Numbered from the stretch's first letter, positions 21,336 through 33,089 are shown. The stretch: 64,000 nt of DNA from Hexactinellida sp. DTS-2022 (GCA_028753945.1 JAPNXP010000014.1:2232001-2296000); one strand, 5' to 3'. Notes: a model not told the origin generated them from the letters alone. Numbers and translations: made by a program.

Positions 21336-21854
21336 CTGGTGTCCATACTTAATTGGGACACCGCTTATTTGGGACAACTCTCCTAGAACCGAATCCTTTC
21401 CATGGAAGCTAATGCTAAAAATATTCGGTTAATCGGGACAAACTCAAAAAATTGTGTTCAAAATTGTTGCTCGCTCAATAGAAAATTCATATTGATCAGA
21501 ACAATTTCTAATAATCTTGGTCAATTTAGATGAAGGCATAACAAAATATCTAAATAGGGCCTATTTTCTTATTGATTTCCGTAATTCGATATTTAACAGA
21601 AATTATGACCTTGTGGTTTAGGGATAGTTCCATAAGGTCCACAAAATATTAAGGCTCATACTATGGGTTTGAGTAGACATTGGAGAAATTGTTGTAACAT
21701 GCTTAAACTGAAATTGTTGTAACATGTTTAAACTAAAATTGTTGTAAATCGCAGGTAGATCACTACTTTCCATAATTTTTCGGTTTATCGCGATCTCTGT
21801 TAATTGGGACAAGAGGCTTGGAACAAATGTGTCCCAATTAAGCGGGGTAGACTG
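21336..21854. mobile_element. Pogo/Tigger-type non-autonomous element (519 bp)
   Basis: Inverted ends share cttaattgggaca (left 21349-21361; right 21831-21846 as tgtcccaattaag), and the right end reads agactg followed by TA. Subterminal copies of aattgggaca continue inward on both sides. The left TA is degraded. Confidence 0.7.
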
Positions 21855-21856
21855 TA

Positions 21857-22338
21857 TTTACTACCATCAACGCACTAACACATGTCCTAAACTCATCCTT
21901 TTGTTTTAAATAATATCACTCATATCAGTACCAAAAGTATTTACAGTTCAATTTTAAAATATAAATGAGGACAACCAATATCCCTGGTCATTAGTCAACC
22001 AGGCTTGGGGTCAAATACATTCAAATGTATTTAAATACAATATTGGCCCAATTTCCGATCCCTAACAAATGCGGAAATTAGTTGATTATTCTGGACATTT
22101 CGAAAAAATACCATATTGCACACTGTACCCGAAGGAGTGGACATTGTTACTTAGAATGACCCAAATCCCCAGCAAGGGTTCTGGACAGCGATGTAAGATT
22201 ACCTCATTTTGGTCGAGGAAGGATTTGTTGATTAATTAAAGGCATTATATAACCTTGAGATCAAATAACTATAAAGATCCATACTACATTATTGTATTCT
22301 AAGCAATTTATGTAATATAAATATTTATTTAATGTAAA
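21857..22338. other. Non-coding stretch
   Basis: No gene or clear element boundary seen. Confidence 0.4.
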
Positions 22339-22367
22339 TCTATATATTAAAAGATGAATTGTTGTCG

Positions 22368-22369
<2 letters not shown>

Positions 22370-22426
<57 letters not shown>
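22370..22426. repeat. (TG)n microsatellite
   Basis: 28 uninterrupted TG units followed by three ggatgt units. Part of the Helitron-like 5' region. Confidence 0.97.
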
Positions 22427-22427
<1 letters not shown>

Positions 22428-22753
22428 ATGTGGATGTGGATGTGTGTGTTTGTCCAGAATTGATTGGAAATACTACTAGTCCCAGAAAGCTGAAAATTTG
22501 TATCCCAGGGTAATTTTGTATTGCGACAACGATCTATTGGTTTTTGGAACAAAATAACTGGATTATGACGTCATAAAGGCACTTATTTGGGAATAACTCT
22601 TTCAGTTCTTATCCGATTCACCACAATTTTAGATGTCAAGACAGCATGAAATGAGACACGCTTACACCGATATATGGTTTATGACGTCACGTCGGAATTA
22701 ATTATAATAATAATAATTATTATTGCTTTAAATTCATTGCACATATTCACTTA

Positions 22754-22994
22754 CCGTATTTCCCCGAATAAGCGCCGGGTCATTAAAAATGACATTGGTA
22801 TGATAAAAATTTATACACATTAGTGATCACTGTAATATAATCCCATTGATTTTGACAACTTCGGTAGGTATACTGTTGGTGGAAACATTAGAACCGACCT
22901 AAATATTATATTCTCGATTTTTCACAAATATTTCAGCTATAATTTTGGCCCTCGAAAACAATAAGCATCGGGGCGCTTATTCGGGGAAATACGG
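22754..22994. mobile_element. TA-flanked MITE (241 bp)
   Basis: Ends CCGTATTTCCCCGAATAAGC and gcttattcggggaaatacgg with TA on both sides (22752-22753, 22995-22996). This end sequence is of a kind common among animal Tc1/mariner MITEs. Confidence 0.88.
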
Positions 22995-23062
22995 TATTAA
23001 ATTAACTACACATATTGAAGTTTGGTGATTACCTGCTGGCTCCACCTGCATTATTTCAGTTA

Positions 23063-23238
23063 CAGTTGAAACCGGATATTTTTAACAAATTCTTTACACG
23101 AAAATTTGTTAAAAATATCCGATTGTTAAAATTATCCGATTTTATAACAACAACAATAATTAATTATTTACAAGAAAATGTGTTAAAAATATCCGATTGT
23201 TAAAAATATCCGGTGTTAAAAATATCCGGTTTCAACTG
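23063..23238. mobile_element. MITE family B, copy 2 (176 bp)
   Basis: Same length and nearly the same sequence as 11905-12080, TA flanks at 23061-23062 and 23239-23240. Differences are a few single bases, so both copies are young. Confidence 0.92.
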
Positions 23239-23470
23239 TAGTTAGTTCTATTAGTGATTTATTAATAGTATACAGAAATGCATAAGTTTAGATATTTAGA
23301 TATGAATAAGTGTTTATATATATTCCTATTTGAATTAGATAAATCTTTTCTCTATTCTGTTTACCTCACGTTGGGTAAGGCTGCGAAGAGGCCGTTATTT
23401 GTATTACATAGTGTCTATCACGAACGAACAAAGGTCGCGAAGCGGGTTTTGTGAGAGAGTGACCGAAGGG

Positions 23471-24049
23471 CTCGTATTATTAATTTGGAAAATAATCACA
23501 TAATTTTAGAGGTTGGGGTTACTAATTGAGGTAATTTTAGCATCTGCCACAACTGCACACTAATTTATACAGAGCCTAGTGGAAGTCAAAGGTCATTTAT
23601 AACAAAGGGTGGTTATAAGTTATCCCCCCCCTGACTCTCCTCTGCGAAATCCATTCATAGTATCGCTGTTCACATCAACAATTCTGCATTTGATATTTTC
23701 AACTGCTATAAATGTAGCGATTATTATAGGATGTTACCCAGCCATTACTGACTTGAAAATCATTTTGCTACGCCTTTCAGCAAACCATGATGTATTAGAT
23801 TTAATAATACCCCCACTTTAGGTCTATTATTTGATCTTGCTTCAAAAAAGGTGTACATCGATCAGGATTGGTTGCAGAATCTTCTTAGCCCGAACAGGGG
23901 AGGAGCTTTTATTATTAATTCGGTGGGCCCTGTGCAATTATGCTAACATCCTGTGCTTGTTTTTTTGCATTAGTTGTTTAATATGTATTTTATAGGACAC
24001 GTAATATTTATAATATGTATAATGTAGTACATATTATACTTCATTAACG
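23471..24049. other. Non-coding stretch
   Basis: Contains cccccctgactctcc and cccccactt patches but no gene that I can support; the open frame at 23609-23821 has no recognisable motif. Confidence 0.45.
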
Positions 24050-24142
24050 GACAATTCGTCGCCTGGACAATTCGTCGCCGGACAATTCATCGCCGGACAA
24101 TTAGTCGCATGGACAATTCGTCGCCGGACAATTAGTCGCAAG
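24050..24142. repeat. 15-bp tandem array (ggacaattcgtcgcc)
   Basis: Six copies of ggacaattcgtcgcc with variants (attcatcgcc, attagtcgca). The unit length equals that of the MULE-end array at 5988-6265, but the sequence differs. It may be a MULE subterminal array whose element is gone. Confidence 0.85.
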
Positions 24143-25825
24143 AATGTGCTCCTATTTGTCATTCACCAATTCAGAGCAGTTTGGAATTACTATCATTTAG
24201 AAGTTCCTTAATTCACACACACTGACCTTGAGTTCGAGATTTTCTGATTAATTCCCAATCCCATTCTGAATGAACTGGGATTATTCTTAAGATCTTTGAA
24301 ACACTAATTCCCTGGTATTTGGCCCCATCTCTGGTTGCATATGATAACAATTGTATTTTTAGACTACTTTACCAATATTGAGAAAGTAGTCTGAAAAATG
24401 TCAACATCTCAGATTCGGAGAATTCCCACATACGGAGTTTGACGTATTTTCGGAATGGATTAGTAGGGCCCATAGGTTAGTCCATTACGGTGACATTGGG
24501 AGGCCATTACACATTGGTGATTCATTTTGCAAATTTTTGGATGGCCATGGCCCTATCAACCATACCAGAGCCTACGCCTTTATATTGTTAATTTATAAAT
24601 GCACATTTAAACACATTTATTACATAAATAGAACTTAATTACTCATTTACTCGCTTCACATTCTCAACTTAGTGCTATTGATAAACTGATTTAACAGCAA
24701 GATCAGAACCAACTATCAACACAACCAGCTTATCAATAAACTCAACATTAATTTGAGAATGTGTCGCGATTAATTATGTTCTGTTTATGGTGAATGTATT
24801 GAAAATTATATGTATTGAAGATTAAATTGGTGGCTTGAGTGAAATGGTTTGAATTCGCGAGTAGATTAGGATAAATATTTATTACGAGCCTATAATCTCG
24901 TTCGCTTTTGGTAGGGAATACTTAACTATTCCACTTAATTCATTATTATGCATCATTTACACTTTACCACGCAATATAATTAACTTACAAAAGGACTCGT
25001 ATTCATTTTGTCAAGTCTTCATTATTAATCTATATACGTAACTATTGATACTAGTTTCCTTACTTTCTAATAATTAAAAATCTCAATCTTATTCTTAGTC
25101 ATTAATTCCCCAACTTTAACAACAAACAGCCCTTATTTGCAGTAGATAATTCTTAATTCGTATTTAGCATATGCGATTACTTAAAATAACCGTCTAGTCT
25201 CTTGGTAAATTATAATATTTTACAAAATTGTTTACCTATATTGTCAATAACAACAACAAATATACATAATATAAATTTGTGAGTGTAAAATTCGTATTCA
25301 GCATACTTGTTTACCTAGTATTCACATTTAGAAGTGAACAATAACTGGATTAGATCTGGGATATAATTAATTTTTAACAACCCATAATATTTAGTTAAAC
25401 ATTTTCTATCAGTATGACTCAATCTCGCCTAGATGAAAATGAGTCTCAATTTGGACTAGGTGAGATTGAGACTCAATTTGGACTGAAACTCAATTTCGCC
25501 TGCGACATATGCACTCAGCTCATTTCTACATATAGATCGTTTAGTATTATCCGAATTTTTGATCCTTCAAAGTCTCCAATTTGAAGCACGTTTATACCAT
25601 ATTACTATACTACGTAGTTGAAATTACATTTCTCATGGTATTGAGATAATTTATATAGGTTATATGTCCCCATAGACGTAACCTCGGAAATTAAACCAGA
25701 TTATGTTACATGTAAAAATAATATAATAATTCTTCTCAGTACGAATGAAGAACCTTCAAAATAATTCCGGTTATAAACATCACAATTTGCAACCTTTATT
25801 ATTATTATTTCCCCTTTTGACCAGT
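24143..25825. other. Non-coding AT-rich stretch
   Basis: No gene seen. A short repeated motif (gagactcaatttggact, twice) is at 25440-25490, and a stem (tagactactttac / gaaagtagtctga) at 24360-24395. Confidence 0.5.
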
Positions 25826-27560
25826 TCACTCTACTCGATTTCCCTCTTCATTTGGCCACCAGTACATCAATTTATGGGAAGTATTAAAGATCACGCAATG
25901 CTTGTCGCAATCCAATTGTAGCTTGTTTCGTGATTTAGACTTTTGGTAAGCATAGATGAAACCAGACTCACATAGATGAGTTGAGGAAAATAGAGTGAGG
26001 GTTTTCAAATCATTCATACTCAGTCGTGGGTATTTCATCCTTTGTAGAAGAAACTTGTGTGAGCTCCACGAACTCATCTTGAAGTTCGTCAGGGACACCA
26101 TTCAGCTGGCACATGAATGGATTCCCCGCCAAACTCACTGCAATGCACGCAGTGACTCATGATTTCTTCGTTCAACTGATCACTGGTGTCTTCCTCACCA
26201 TCATGTCGCTCAGACGATGGAAAAGACGAAGATTCTAATTTCTCATTCTTTTCACCCAAAGTTGGAATTTTGCTATAAGGCACTGATGGCATCAGTGTGA
26301 ACGATATCGTTGCTTCCTCGCCCCTGCATTTTTCTCTTCAGTTCATTCAATCAAAACGGCAATATAAGCCAGCCTTGCTTTGAATCCTTCCTCGTTGAAG
26401 GAAGACAACATGGCCACCTTGTCTCTAGTTGCTAAGAATAATTTTACTTCATCCCGCAGTTCGAAGTTCCCAGTAAGCATGTTTTTTTGGAAAGCCAACG
26501 AACCTGTGCATATAATAAAAGAGCATTGTGATCTGCGTCCATGCCCTCGCAGAGCACGCGGAAGAGACGAGTATTAAGGGCTGATACTTTCACGTAGTTC
26601 ACCATCTTTATGATAACAACCAAGTTCTCTTGAAGGTTTCTTGCAATTGTTTTCGAAACAAGAACTTCTTTGTGGATGATACACTGCTTACCTTCCACTG
26701 TAAGATTCTTGTGCTTCACGAGAGCAACAAATTCCGATCATGAACCAAGCATAGCAGGAGCACCATCCAAATCCCTACAAGGTTTCCAACTAATCCCCGT
26801 GTCTTTGAAAAAATCGTTTTGTACTTCCATAATACTGACCGCAATCGTTGTTGTTTTTAAACGGTGGCAAAAAGAAAGTCCTGCACGATTCTTTGAGAGG
26901 TAATGTATCGGACAAAACAAGTAGTTTGTGCAATGTTAGCCACATCCGTTGACTCGTCCAGCTGAAGGGCAGAGAATGGAGACGACAATATATTTGATAC
27001 TACTTCTCCTTTGATGTTGTCAGACATTTTTTCGATTCTGTTCTTGATGGTGTCGTCGAACAGAGATATCTGCTTCATCTTTTTCGATTCTTCCTTCCCT
27101 AGGAAAAGCCTCACGCTCTCCATAATGCACGGTATACGAGGATTTCATCATTCTTGTGTACCTTCTTTGCATAGGCGTCGTAAATGCAAAGGTCAATCCT
27201 TCGGTCCGCCCGGAAATTCCGGGTAAACTCGGGGTATAGTATTAGTAGCATAGGGACAACCCTTCCAGGCCGCCCGGACATTTCCGGGCACCCGTGCGGA
27301 TTACGACGCCTATGCTTCTTTGTCCTTGACACCTGAAGAGCGATGAAATATGACGCATGCACTATGTTCTTGTTGGTTTGTTGATAAGTCCCAGTTGTTT
27401 CCTACTTCAATTTCTTCAAGCTGGAAACTTAAACTCAAAGAAGCTCGGTCCCTATCCTTCATTTGCGGATGAGTATTTTTCATAAGTTCAGTTGAAAAGC
27501 TTTATGGTGCTGTTCGAATTGAGGGATTTGAACACCGTCCTTGACGACATAGCTGAACCC
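25826..27560 (-). pseudogene. ZBED/SCAND3-type hAT transposase, decayed
   Basis: Several frames on the minus strand carry, in order, the marks of the ZBED5/FAM200/SCAND3-like hAT lineage. These are the KDRDRASLSLSFQ opening, KQISLFDDTIKNRIEKMSDN, ALQLDESTDVANIAQTTC (first catalytic D), CRDLDGAPAML, CIIHKEVL, ALNTRLFRVLCEGMDADHN, VRWLSKKT and the C-terminal KYPRLSMNDLK ... STHLCESGFIYAY. At least four frameshifts or stops separate the parts, so it is dead. A 145-bp MITE interrupts it at 27170-27314. Terminal repeats were not identified. Confidence 0.85.
27170..27314. mobile_element. hAT-type MITE, 8-bp duplication CTTCTTTG
   Basis: Ends CATAGGCGTCGTAA and TTACGACGCCTATG, flanks CTTCTTTG at 27162-27169 and 27315-27322. 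Interior has two copies of a ccgcccgga..ttccgggnaaac block. Inserted in the hAT pseudogene; removing it rejoins the two halves (ALQVSRTKK then VHKND). Confidence 0.92.
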
Positions 27561-27674
27561 ATCGTCGAAATAGCCTCATGGTAGATCTTTTTCTTTTGTG
27601 ACATCTGACCGATAACTTGAACAATACGTATATGTATCTTAGTCGAATAATTTATTAATAATGATCATTAATTA

Positions 27675-28182
27675 TCTATACTATTAAAACACAAGCTTGG
27701 GTGGGTGGGTATATATATATATATATTTGTTTGTATGTTCCGAGTTGATTGAAGAAAGTGGACGGTTTCCAAATGTGATTTTTGGCATATAGGGGTTACC
27801 TTTGGCACCCGCCAACAAGTTGAGGTTTCCACTCAAAATTTGTCACACCTCGACAAGTTATGACGTCATTGTCACATTTCGAGAACCCTGAAAATTACTA
27901 AATCGCACATAATTCGAGCCCTCTAAGAGATAATATCTGAAAATTTAATAGAACATGTACATTAATGATGCGGACACATTGGTCATCCAGATCACCAATA
28001 TGCTTACTCATTATCGCATGTTGACGTAATCACTAAGATTTCACATTGTTAAATTTGACTATTTAGACCTATTTACGCTTTATAATCAATATTAGGAGTA
28101 TATAAACCACACACCAACCGCGAAGCGGTTGGTGTGTGGTTGCGTTTTGCCGCGATGCGACCTAGCAAGCGAAGCGCGCTAG
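27675..28182 (+). mobile_element. Non-autonomous Helitron-like element (508 bp)
   Basis: Begins TCTATACTATTAAAAC after A and ends GCGCGCTAG before T, matching the Helitron rule (5' TC, 3' CTAG, insertion between A and T, no duplication). A GC-rich hairpin with a 16-bp stem and gaa loop lies at 28106-28140 (accacacaccaaccgc pairing), and a second short stem (ctagc / gctag) abuts the end. Internal (TA)n. A relative with the same tail lies at 43692-44181. No Rep/helicase gene. Confidence 0.72.
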
Positions 28183-28959
28183 TGAATATTTGATGAGTAA
28201 TTCATTATTCAAAAATCAGTCAATTAGATATAATTATATTGTGTGTATTTTTTATTGTATTCATCTGTAATTGTGAGACATAAATCCCTATGCGATAGAA
28301 AGCAATAAGCCAAAAAGAAAATGTCTCAAACAATACAACACAAACAATACGAATACACTGCTACAACGAGTTCATCGCCCCTCCGAAACTTCCGCTTAGT
28401 CTTCTTCAAATCCAGGATATAAAGGGATCTAAAGGGGAGACTCAGACCGAGGGGTTAATGGTGTATTATTGATAGTTAAATAATCCATGCGGGATCAAAG
28501 AATTTTTTTATCGGTTAGTCTTGACATTTGGGAGCGGCACTTTACGCTTATTTCGTAGGGAGTACCTGGTGTTAATAGGTTGCGGTATAAGCTAATGCAG
28601 TCTGCTTGAATTAAAACAGATTGTCGAGAATAATCTTTTAGCTAATTTCTCCCTCCGAGCGGATGTCTTAATTATTTTGTGTTTAGCGCATGCCAACTCG
28701 TATGTCAAATTCGGTTCGATGATCTTCATCGACCTCTGATCTTCATCGACCTCCTCTGAATACTTTCGAGGTTAGCGGAATCGGCTGCGGTCAGAGAGTT
28801 ATCCCAAACGGAGCAGGCATATTAAATAACCGGCCTTATTACAGCTGTATAGAATATCAGCAGGTCTAGGCTGTCTAGCCCAGCCCTACGAAGCTGCCTT
28901 AGGTGGTGAATGTGTTGGGCGACTGTGTAAAAGGTGGAAAGCGGCCAGTTGGAACTCCT
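28183..28959. other. Non-coding stretch
   Basis: No supported gene; a doubled gatcttcatcgacctc is at 28730-28755. Confidence 0.4.
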
Positions 28960-29720
28960 AAAGATTCAAAAGGCATAGCCGAATTTTGCAAGAATCAATC
29001 TTTGACGTTCCCAGTCCAACAAAGAAGGCTACTCCGGAAGAAATCAAATTACAAAAGGAATATCTAGACGAATTGCATAAGATTGTTAGTTGGAGAACTC
29101 CTTAGTATCTTTGCAGCAAATACAGATGTTAATAATTCAAGAGCAATTATCCATCCAAGGGAGATTAATTCGAGATTTGATGTTCCGCAGCTTTCAGAAC
29201 AACTAACTCCAGCTTTTATCAAGCAAATCAAACCAGAGCAACGTTATGTCCACATTTTGTGAAGTGAATCTAGTTATAACAACACGCTTCAGTGCAGGGC
29301 AGGCATATAATTGACCATGCAAATAACCCACTAGGTAAACAAGCCAACCTATGCCCTTTGTATTGAAGTTGTTTGCCTTCAAACCACCTAATACCAGTTC
29401 GAATTTGTCCTTCTTACATTTTTCTCCCAGGATCCTCTAGAAAGGTTTTTCGGACAATTCAGGCAGCGACACGGCGGTTAATTTTATATTGGCGTAGATG
29501 TTCTTCTACAGGCAGGTACACTGTTAGCATCTGATGCTGTCATCCAAAAATGTCGTGAGGAGTGGAAGTGCTCATATTGTACTGAACTTATAATATTTCA
29601 AGATGCAGATCTGATGCAGGAGAGCTGTATCTAAGACTCACATTACTCCTTGATTCTACTGACGCTCTGAAACATAAAGTAGTCTTTTTGCAGGATTTTT
29701 AGAATATAAACATGGTAAAC
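28960..29720 (+). pseudogene. Decayed transposase-like reading frame, unassigned
   Basis: Broken frames contain FDVPSPTKKATPEEIKLQKE, KIVSWRTP, CSKY and SQDPLERFFGQFRQRHGG followed by a Cys pair (CSYC). The D-P-L-E-x-F-F-G-Q-x-R-x-R-x-G-G pattern resembles the third catalytic motif of P-type transposases, where D and E are the metal ligands. Its spelling differs from the LEHHFGLYR form of this genome's other P elements, so it would be another lineage. Stops and shifts every 30-60 residues show that it is dead. Confidence 0.4.
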
Positions 29721-30440
29721 ATGGAGAAGAAGAAAAAGTATTGACAGAGGGTTGAGATTTCACCATTAATCACCACATCTTTTGTCCACATGGTCATCAT
29801 TCTCTTGGAAAAACTTACTAAGCCCAAAATAGATTTCGAGTGATAGGATAAAAATTATTTAATTTGTGAATACTCCTTTTGATCAGAGCTGGCTGGCTAA
29901 CCATTATTGACAAACGACTTTTTACATATGACGTCCTATTCGACCAATTCCATAATGTTTGTTACTTTTATTAGTTTAGCCACGTAATTTGCAATTGACT
30001 CCGATTTGATCCGTGATAGCGAGTGAATACACCTTATCCTAAAAAAATTGAAATTTATTGGACAGTTCTGTATAATCATTTAAGTCTTGAACTAAATAAT
30101 CTAGCTCTTGTTATTTTCAAGAGGAAGTACATGCTTTCTTTCTACCCAAAATCAACTTCGTAAATTGGAATGTTTTCACGAATGTTGCTGCCGTGCTTTA
30201 TAACTGCTATATTATTAAAACTCGCTTGTTGTTTATTGGTTTGTTTGTTTGTCCGAGTTGTATTAATGTGATGAGGGAATAAAAACCGATTTATAATTGA
30301 GATAGAATCTAACTTCCAAAGGTGTTAAAAATTATGCTGATTACGAACTTGCATTAAAAAATTTATAAAAGGAATATTTATAGCTGTGTTTACAAAATGT
30401 GTAAACTATTTATTGAATATTCACAATCAACGTAAACGTA

Positions 30441-30625
30441 CAGTAGAACCTCGTTAGTACGAACACATTTAATACGAATTTCCGGATAAGACGAACAAAC
30501 AGTTGCACAAAATAAAGTCCCTACGATGCCTATTGAATGGGTATTACTCCGGTTAATACGAACTCCGGATAAAGCGAACGAAATCTTTACCGTCCGTTGA
30601 TGTTCGTATTAACGAGGTTCCACTG
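30441..30625. mobile_element. TA-flanked MITE (185 bp), pogo type
   Basis: Ends CAGTAGAACCTCGTTAGTAC and aacgaggttccactg, TA at 30439-30440 and 30626-30627; internal repeats of cggataa(g)acgaac. Confidence 0.88.
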
Positions 30626-30895
30626 TATAAGTTATCTTTCGACGGGTATTTGGGTAAACACGTATGCTGAATTCGAATTTGACATTTAGCATTTATAATA
30701 TCGAAATTTTTTGTTGTTTACCAAAAATACGTAATCAAATTAATGAAAGTTTAAATTAATCTAGAGGCTAGTTTCCTACGAGTATTATAGGTTGACAAGC
30801 AAGCTGAATTCGAATTTGTTATTTTTATATTAATATTTACAGGGGCGTAGACTCGTTTTAGAGATTGGTAGCAATGGTAGGGCCCTTATGGGCTG

Positions 30896-31903
30896 GATCA
30901 TGGCCTACTATAATACGGCTATACATGCTGCCGAATCATATTAGGAAATAAGAGTCCATTGATTAATAGGTTATTTATATTTATCTCCATAACTACTAAT
31001 GATAGACGTCATAAATGTACTATAACTATATAGGAACTTGGTATCAAGGTATACATAGCATCCTTCAGAATTGTGCTATGTCATCATATGATGACGTAAT
31101 CGATATTTTGGGTGCGAAATATCGTGTTTTTATAACCTGCTTTACCATAGTTAAACTCGTTATAAATGTTCAAGATTGGAACATGATGATGCCTATAACT
31201 AGTTGAATAAAATATATCGAAATTATAAATGGAATGTTGACACATTCCTCGGTTGCCAGAGAAATGTATATTTCCTAAAATGAGTCATAACTCAAAAACT
31301 ATCGATTTTATGTCAACGATTTTATGTAAAAATAATGAGATAATTAGCTTATAAAAATTATTTCCTTTTCTAAGCTAATTATCTCATTATCTCAATAGTT
31401 AATGAAGTTAAGCATAATTTATGTATTATCAATGAATAGGAAGTCACCTATTCCGGATAGATCAGAACTAGCCCAGTTTACATAAAATCGATAGTTTTTG
31501 AGTTATGACTCATTTTAGGAAATATACATTTCCCTGGCAAGTGGCAACCGAGGAATGTGTCAACACCCATTTATAATTTCAATATATTTTATTCAACTAG
31601 TTATAGGCATCATCATGTTCCAATCTTGAACATTTATAACGAGTTTAACTATGGTAAAGCAGGTTATAAAAACACGATATTTCGCACCCAAAATATCGAT
31701 TACGTCATCATATAATGACATAGCACAATTCTGAAGGATGCTATGTTTACCTTGATACCAAGTTCCTATATAGTTATAGTACATTTATGACTTCTATCAT
31801 TACTAGTTATGGAGATAAATATAAATAACCTATTTATCAATGGACTCTTATTTCCTACTATGATTCGGCAGCATGTATAGCCGTATTATAGTAGGCCATG
31901 ATC
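30896..31903. repeat. 1.0-kb inverted repeat (two about 430-bp arms)
   Basis: The left arm starts gatcatggcctactataata and the right arm ends with its reverse complement. Arms run about 30896-31330 and 31475-31903 with few differences; a small stem (gataattagctta / taagctaattatc) sits in the 144-bp spacer. The mirrored 63-residue frames at 31015 and 31593 are products of the symmetry, not genes. It could be a fold-back transposon. As part of SRRT intron 1 its transcript could form a long double-stranded RNA. Confidence 0.88.
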
Positions 31904-32440
31904 TAATATATGACTGTATACATTGTCAACACTTATATTATCATAAGTATAATCTAAGTACTTATGGAATTCAACTAGTAACGATATTTATTCTGTAAAA
32001 TATGAATTTATGCGGCCTAGTGAAGGTTAAAAATCCACTATTCTTGTTTAATCTGTGCATAAATTAACACTACATTCAAAATGATATCACTACAACCAAT
32101 AAAATTTGTATGGGATTTTGCTCGGGGGGACACTTAACGCGGCAAAATTATCATTTTATCCGACATATTCCCTATATCCATTATGTGCTGTACATACATA
32201 TAAGGTAATAAGTATGCTGACTTTAAATTGAATCTTTATATTTAAAGTAATTTTCATTTGAATCAATATATATAAAGTCATTTCAGGGTAGTGTAACTAG
32301 CATTTATTACTCTGCTGGAAGAATATTGTGTCTGCATGATTTTCGTGTTTTCAATTGCATTTGACTGGGAAGTGTTTTCATTATTATATTTTAATTGATG
32401 TACAATTTTATTCATTTAATATTATTCATTTCTTATATAG
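31904..32440. other. Non-coding end of SRRT intron 1
   Basis: AT-rich, no element boundaries seen. Ends with a t-rich tract and ttcttatatag, a plausible acceptor. Confidence 0.6.
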
Positions 32441-33089
32441 TTAAGCAACCTGAGAATGTTGGATTAATTCCTTTAATTCCACCTTTGGAAGAAAACGAGA
32501 ACCATTTATGTTTAATGTCTTTTAAACAATTTATGATGGAGCAAGATGATTCTATAAATGAAGATCAGGCCGTTAATAAGTATAATGAGTACAAACAGAA
32601 CATTTCTGCTAAATTCATTTCGTCCTTCTTTGAAGAACATAAGAATGATGAGTGGTTTCAAGAAAAGTATCATCCTGTGTACTGCGATAAAATTGACGAT
32701 ATAAAGCAGTCTATTCTTTTACAACGTTTTTTCTCCTTTTGGTATTTATTTCAAAACGATTTATTTCATGACTTTTCTCTTGATGTAGAATGTTTGTCCT
32801 CCATTGAAAATATCGTTGATATTTCAGTTTTACTTATGGAATATAGAAGCATTACTGACATGAATATTCATGTTTCAGATTATCACCTTAATACATTACA
32901 ACAGTTAAATTTGATAAAAGATCTTCAACCTGATGATATAATTAAACCTGATACAACAGTTATTTCTAATTCTGAAGATGGTGAAGTAAATGAGGATTCT
33001 TTGACCAGGAAAAATATTGTTGTTCCCGAGAAACAGTATTCTCTTATTGAATGTAAAATAGGGGAAACAGTTGATCCTTATCTCACCAG
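32441..33089 (+). CDS. SRRT: Serrate/ARS2 (SRRT), exon 2
   Basis: After the acceptor the frame reads (G)TT AAG CAA CCT, completing the codon left by exon 1. It encodes the conserved N-terminal region of ARS2: MSFKQFMMEQDDSINED, NKYNEYKQNISAKF, FFEEHKNDEWFQEKYHP (family: FKQFL..QDDSI, KYNEYK, FF.AHKDEEWF.EKYHP). The helical block that follows (LLQRFFSFWYLFQNDLF) takes the place of the family's LQNRL-VFL block. An acidic, variable stretch (SNSEDGEVNEDS) comes next, as in other ARS2 proteins before the RRM-like domain. The exon ends CTC ACC AG before GTTTGT, phase 2. The RRM-like, central and zinc-finger parts are not in the window. The sequence is more divergent than vertebrate or insect copies. 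Confidence 0.9.

Larger units (their letters stand above)
22339..23470 (+). mobile_element. Helitron-like element, copy 1 (5' TC end, microsatellite)
   Basis: Starts TCTATATATTAAAAG after an A, as expected for Helitron 5' ends, followed by a (TG)n tract and gtttgtccagaattgattg. The same opening recurs at 51228. Near 23385-23465 a block with cgaacgaacaaaggtcgcga and gttttgtgagagag matches the 3' block of the 51-kb copy. MITEs at 22754 and 23063 are inserted inside. The 3' CTRR end is not clear. Confidence 0.5.
11775..32440 (+). other. SRRT: SRRT intron 1 (about 20.7 kb, filled with transposons)
   Basis: The intron starts GTGAGTG at 11775 and ends ttcttatatag at 32440. It holds a P element and a ZBED hAT remnant antisense to the host gene, a MULE in the host sense, and many MITEs, Helitron-like elements and inverted repeats. 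This is about 80 times the length of exon 1. Transposon genes in the same file have introns of only 60-280 bp, so the size comes from insertions. Confidence 0.75.

Noticed and set aside
23609..23821. 70-residue hydrophobic open frame
   Set aside because: No motif, no splice context, AT-rich chance frame.
31015..31784. Two nearly identical 63-residue open frames in opposite orientation
   Set aside because: They are the same stretch of the two arms of a large inverted repeat; no protein motif.
32395..32440. Start of a separate protein at 32395 (hydrophobic leader before VKQPENVG)
   Set aside because: The stretch before 32441 is a t-rich intron end with an acceptor; the joint to exon 1 fits ARS2 in phase.
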